5,775 nucleotides of DNA, taken from the NCBI GenBank assembly GCA_937976325.1, contig CALJSD010000151.1:1-5775 (forward strand), read 5' to 3'. The number at the start of each line of letters is the position of its first letter. Position 1 is the stretch's first letter. This DNA comes from an uncultured Carnobacterium sp. (GTDB taxonomy: Bacteria > Bacillota > Bacilli > Lactobacillales > Aerococcaceae). This document shows, piece by piece, positions 5,400 through 5,775 of the stretch. Under the pieces are notes generated by a model. It worked only from the letters and a program-made list of their open reading frames with translations, made no database searches and had not been told where the DNA came from. The position numbers and the translations under genes were made by a program.

Positions 5400-5775
5400 A
5401 TGAAAGAAATACACTACTTCCTGGATAGTATTGCCGTTCAAGGGCTATCCGATAATACCGTTGCAAGTTATAAACGGGACTTGGAGAAGTTTTCTCAGTT
5501 TTTAGAAGAACAAAAGGTGACACGTTTGCAAGATGTCGACCATACAACGATGGTACTTTTTCTTCAGAAACTGAAAAAAGATGAATATGCAGTAAGTTCA
5601 ACAAGCCGCATGATTAGCTGTTTGAAGAAGTTCTTCCAGTTTCTCGTACAAGAACGAATTGTAGAAAAAGACCCGACGCAACAAATTCATCCACCAAAAC
5701 CGAAGAAGCAGTTGCCAAAAGCGCTCAGTATTGATGAGGTGAACCGATTGCTGGAGGTACCAGATACCTCAACGG
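5400..5775 (+). CDS. xerD: Tyrosine recombinase XerD (5' part)
   Basis: Site-specific tyrosine recombinase that, usually with XerC, resolves chromosome dimers at dif near the terminus. The first 125 residues are visible, and the frame is open to the right edge. They form the N-terminal core-binding (SAM-like) domain: IAVQGLSDNTVASYKRDLEKF (11-31) matches the family's 'GLSxNTxxxYxxDL' pattern. SSTSRMISCLKKFFQFLVQE (66-85) is the conserved 'RxxSxLRxFyxFL' helix. DPTQQIHPPKPKKQLPKALSIDEVNRLLE (91-119) is the linker into the catalytic domain. The catalytic Arg/His/Tyr residues lie beyond the window, so activity cannot be judged. ATG at 5400 is preceded by AAGGAAG (5385-5391) at eight bases and lies three bases after the fur stop, implying co-transcription and perhaps coupled translation. 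XerD rather than XerC or a phage integrase is inferred from the sequence style and from following fur. Confidence 0.88.
   Translation, partial: MKEIHYFLDSIAVQGLSDNTVASYKRDLEKFSQFLEEQKVTRLQDVDHTTMVLFLQKLKKDEYAVSSTSRMISCLKKFFQFLVQERIVEKDPTQQIHPPKPKKQLPKALSIDEVNRLLEVPDTST

Noticed and set aside
5218..5604. 128-codon open frame on the minus strand across the end of fur and the start of xerD
   Set aside because: It lies antisense to two well-supported genes, spans their junction, and its translation resembles no protein I know; best read as a shadow.

Overview
The window is ordinary-looking chromosome from an AT-rich, low-GC Gram-positive bacterium. All six genes lie on the + strand. Gene content, the dnaE-pfkA-pyk order, the strong AAGGAGG-type ribosome binding sites and the TAAAAT -10 boxes point to Bacilli, most likely Lactobacillales. 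A Carnobacteriaceae or Aerococcaceae relative such as Granulicatella would fit, but that narrower placement is an impression from protein style, not a demonstrated identity. I see no mobile element, CRISPR array, tRNA or rRNA.

Layout. (1) Positions 1-1378 hold the 3' part of dnaE, the DNA polymerase III alpha subunit of DnaE type, entering from the left. (2) A 98-base gap carries a sigma-A-like promoter and leads into pfkA (GTG start, 1477-2442). After 25 bases comes pyk (2468-3886). These encode two irreversible glycolytic steps, phosphofructokinase and pyruvate kinase, and end at a strong intrinsic terminator (3904-3945). (3) The 178-base gap from 3887 to 4064 holds that terminator, two tandem extended -10 promoter candidates and an 8-codon mini-ORF with its own Shine-Dalgarno. 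(4) A tightly packed second unit follows: cvfB (S1-domain RNA-binding regulator), a Fur-family regulator starting at TTG 4947, and the first 125 codons of xerD (tyrosine recombinase), which runs off the right edge.

How the genes work together. pfkA-pyk is a glycolytic operon in which the product of the first enzyme feeds, several steps later, the second. PfkA is classically inhibited by PEP, the substrate of Pyk, and bacterial Pyk enzymes are commonly activated by sugar phosphates made at or near the PfkA step. cvfB-fur-xerD is a mixed housekeeping/regulatory operon; the fur-xerD adjacency also occurs in Bacillus subtilis.

The observation most worth a second look is in the Fur protein. It keeps the DNA-binding helix and the four structural zinc cysteines. 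By gapless alignment, however, it has lost three of the four residues of the principal regulatory metal site (E. coli H33, E81 and H88 become Leu38, His86 and Ala96), and one acidic ligand of the secondary site. It may sense something other than iron, bind metal differently, or be constitutive. No wholly new multi-gene system is visible here.
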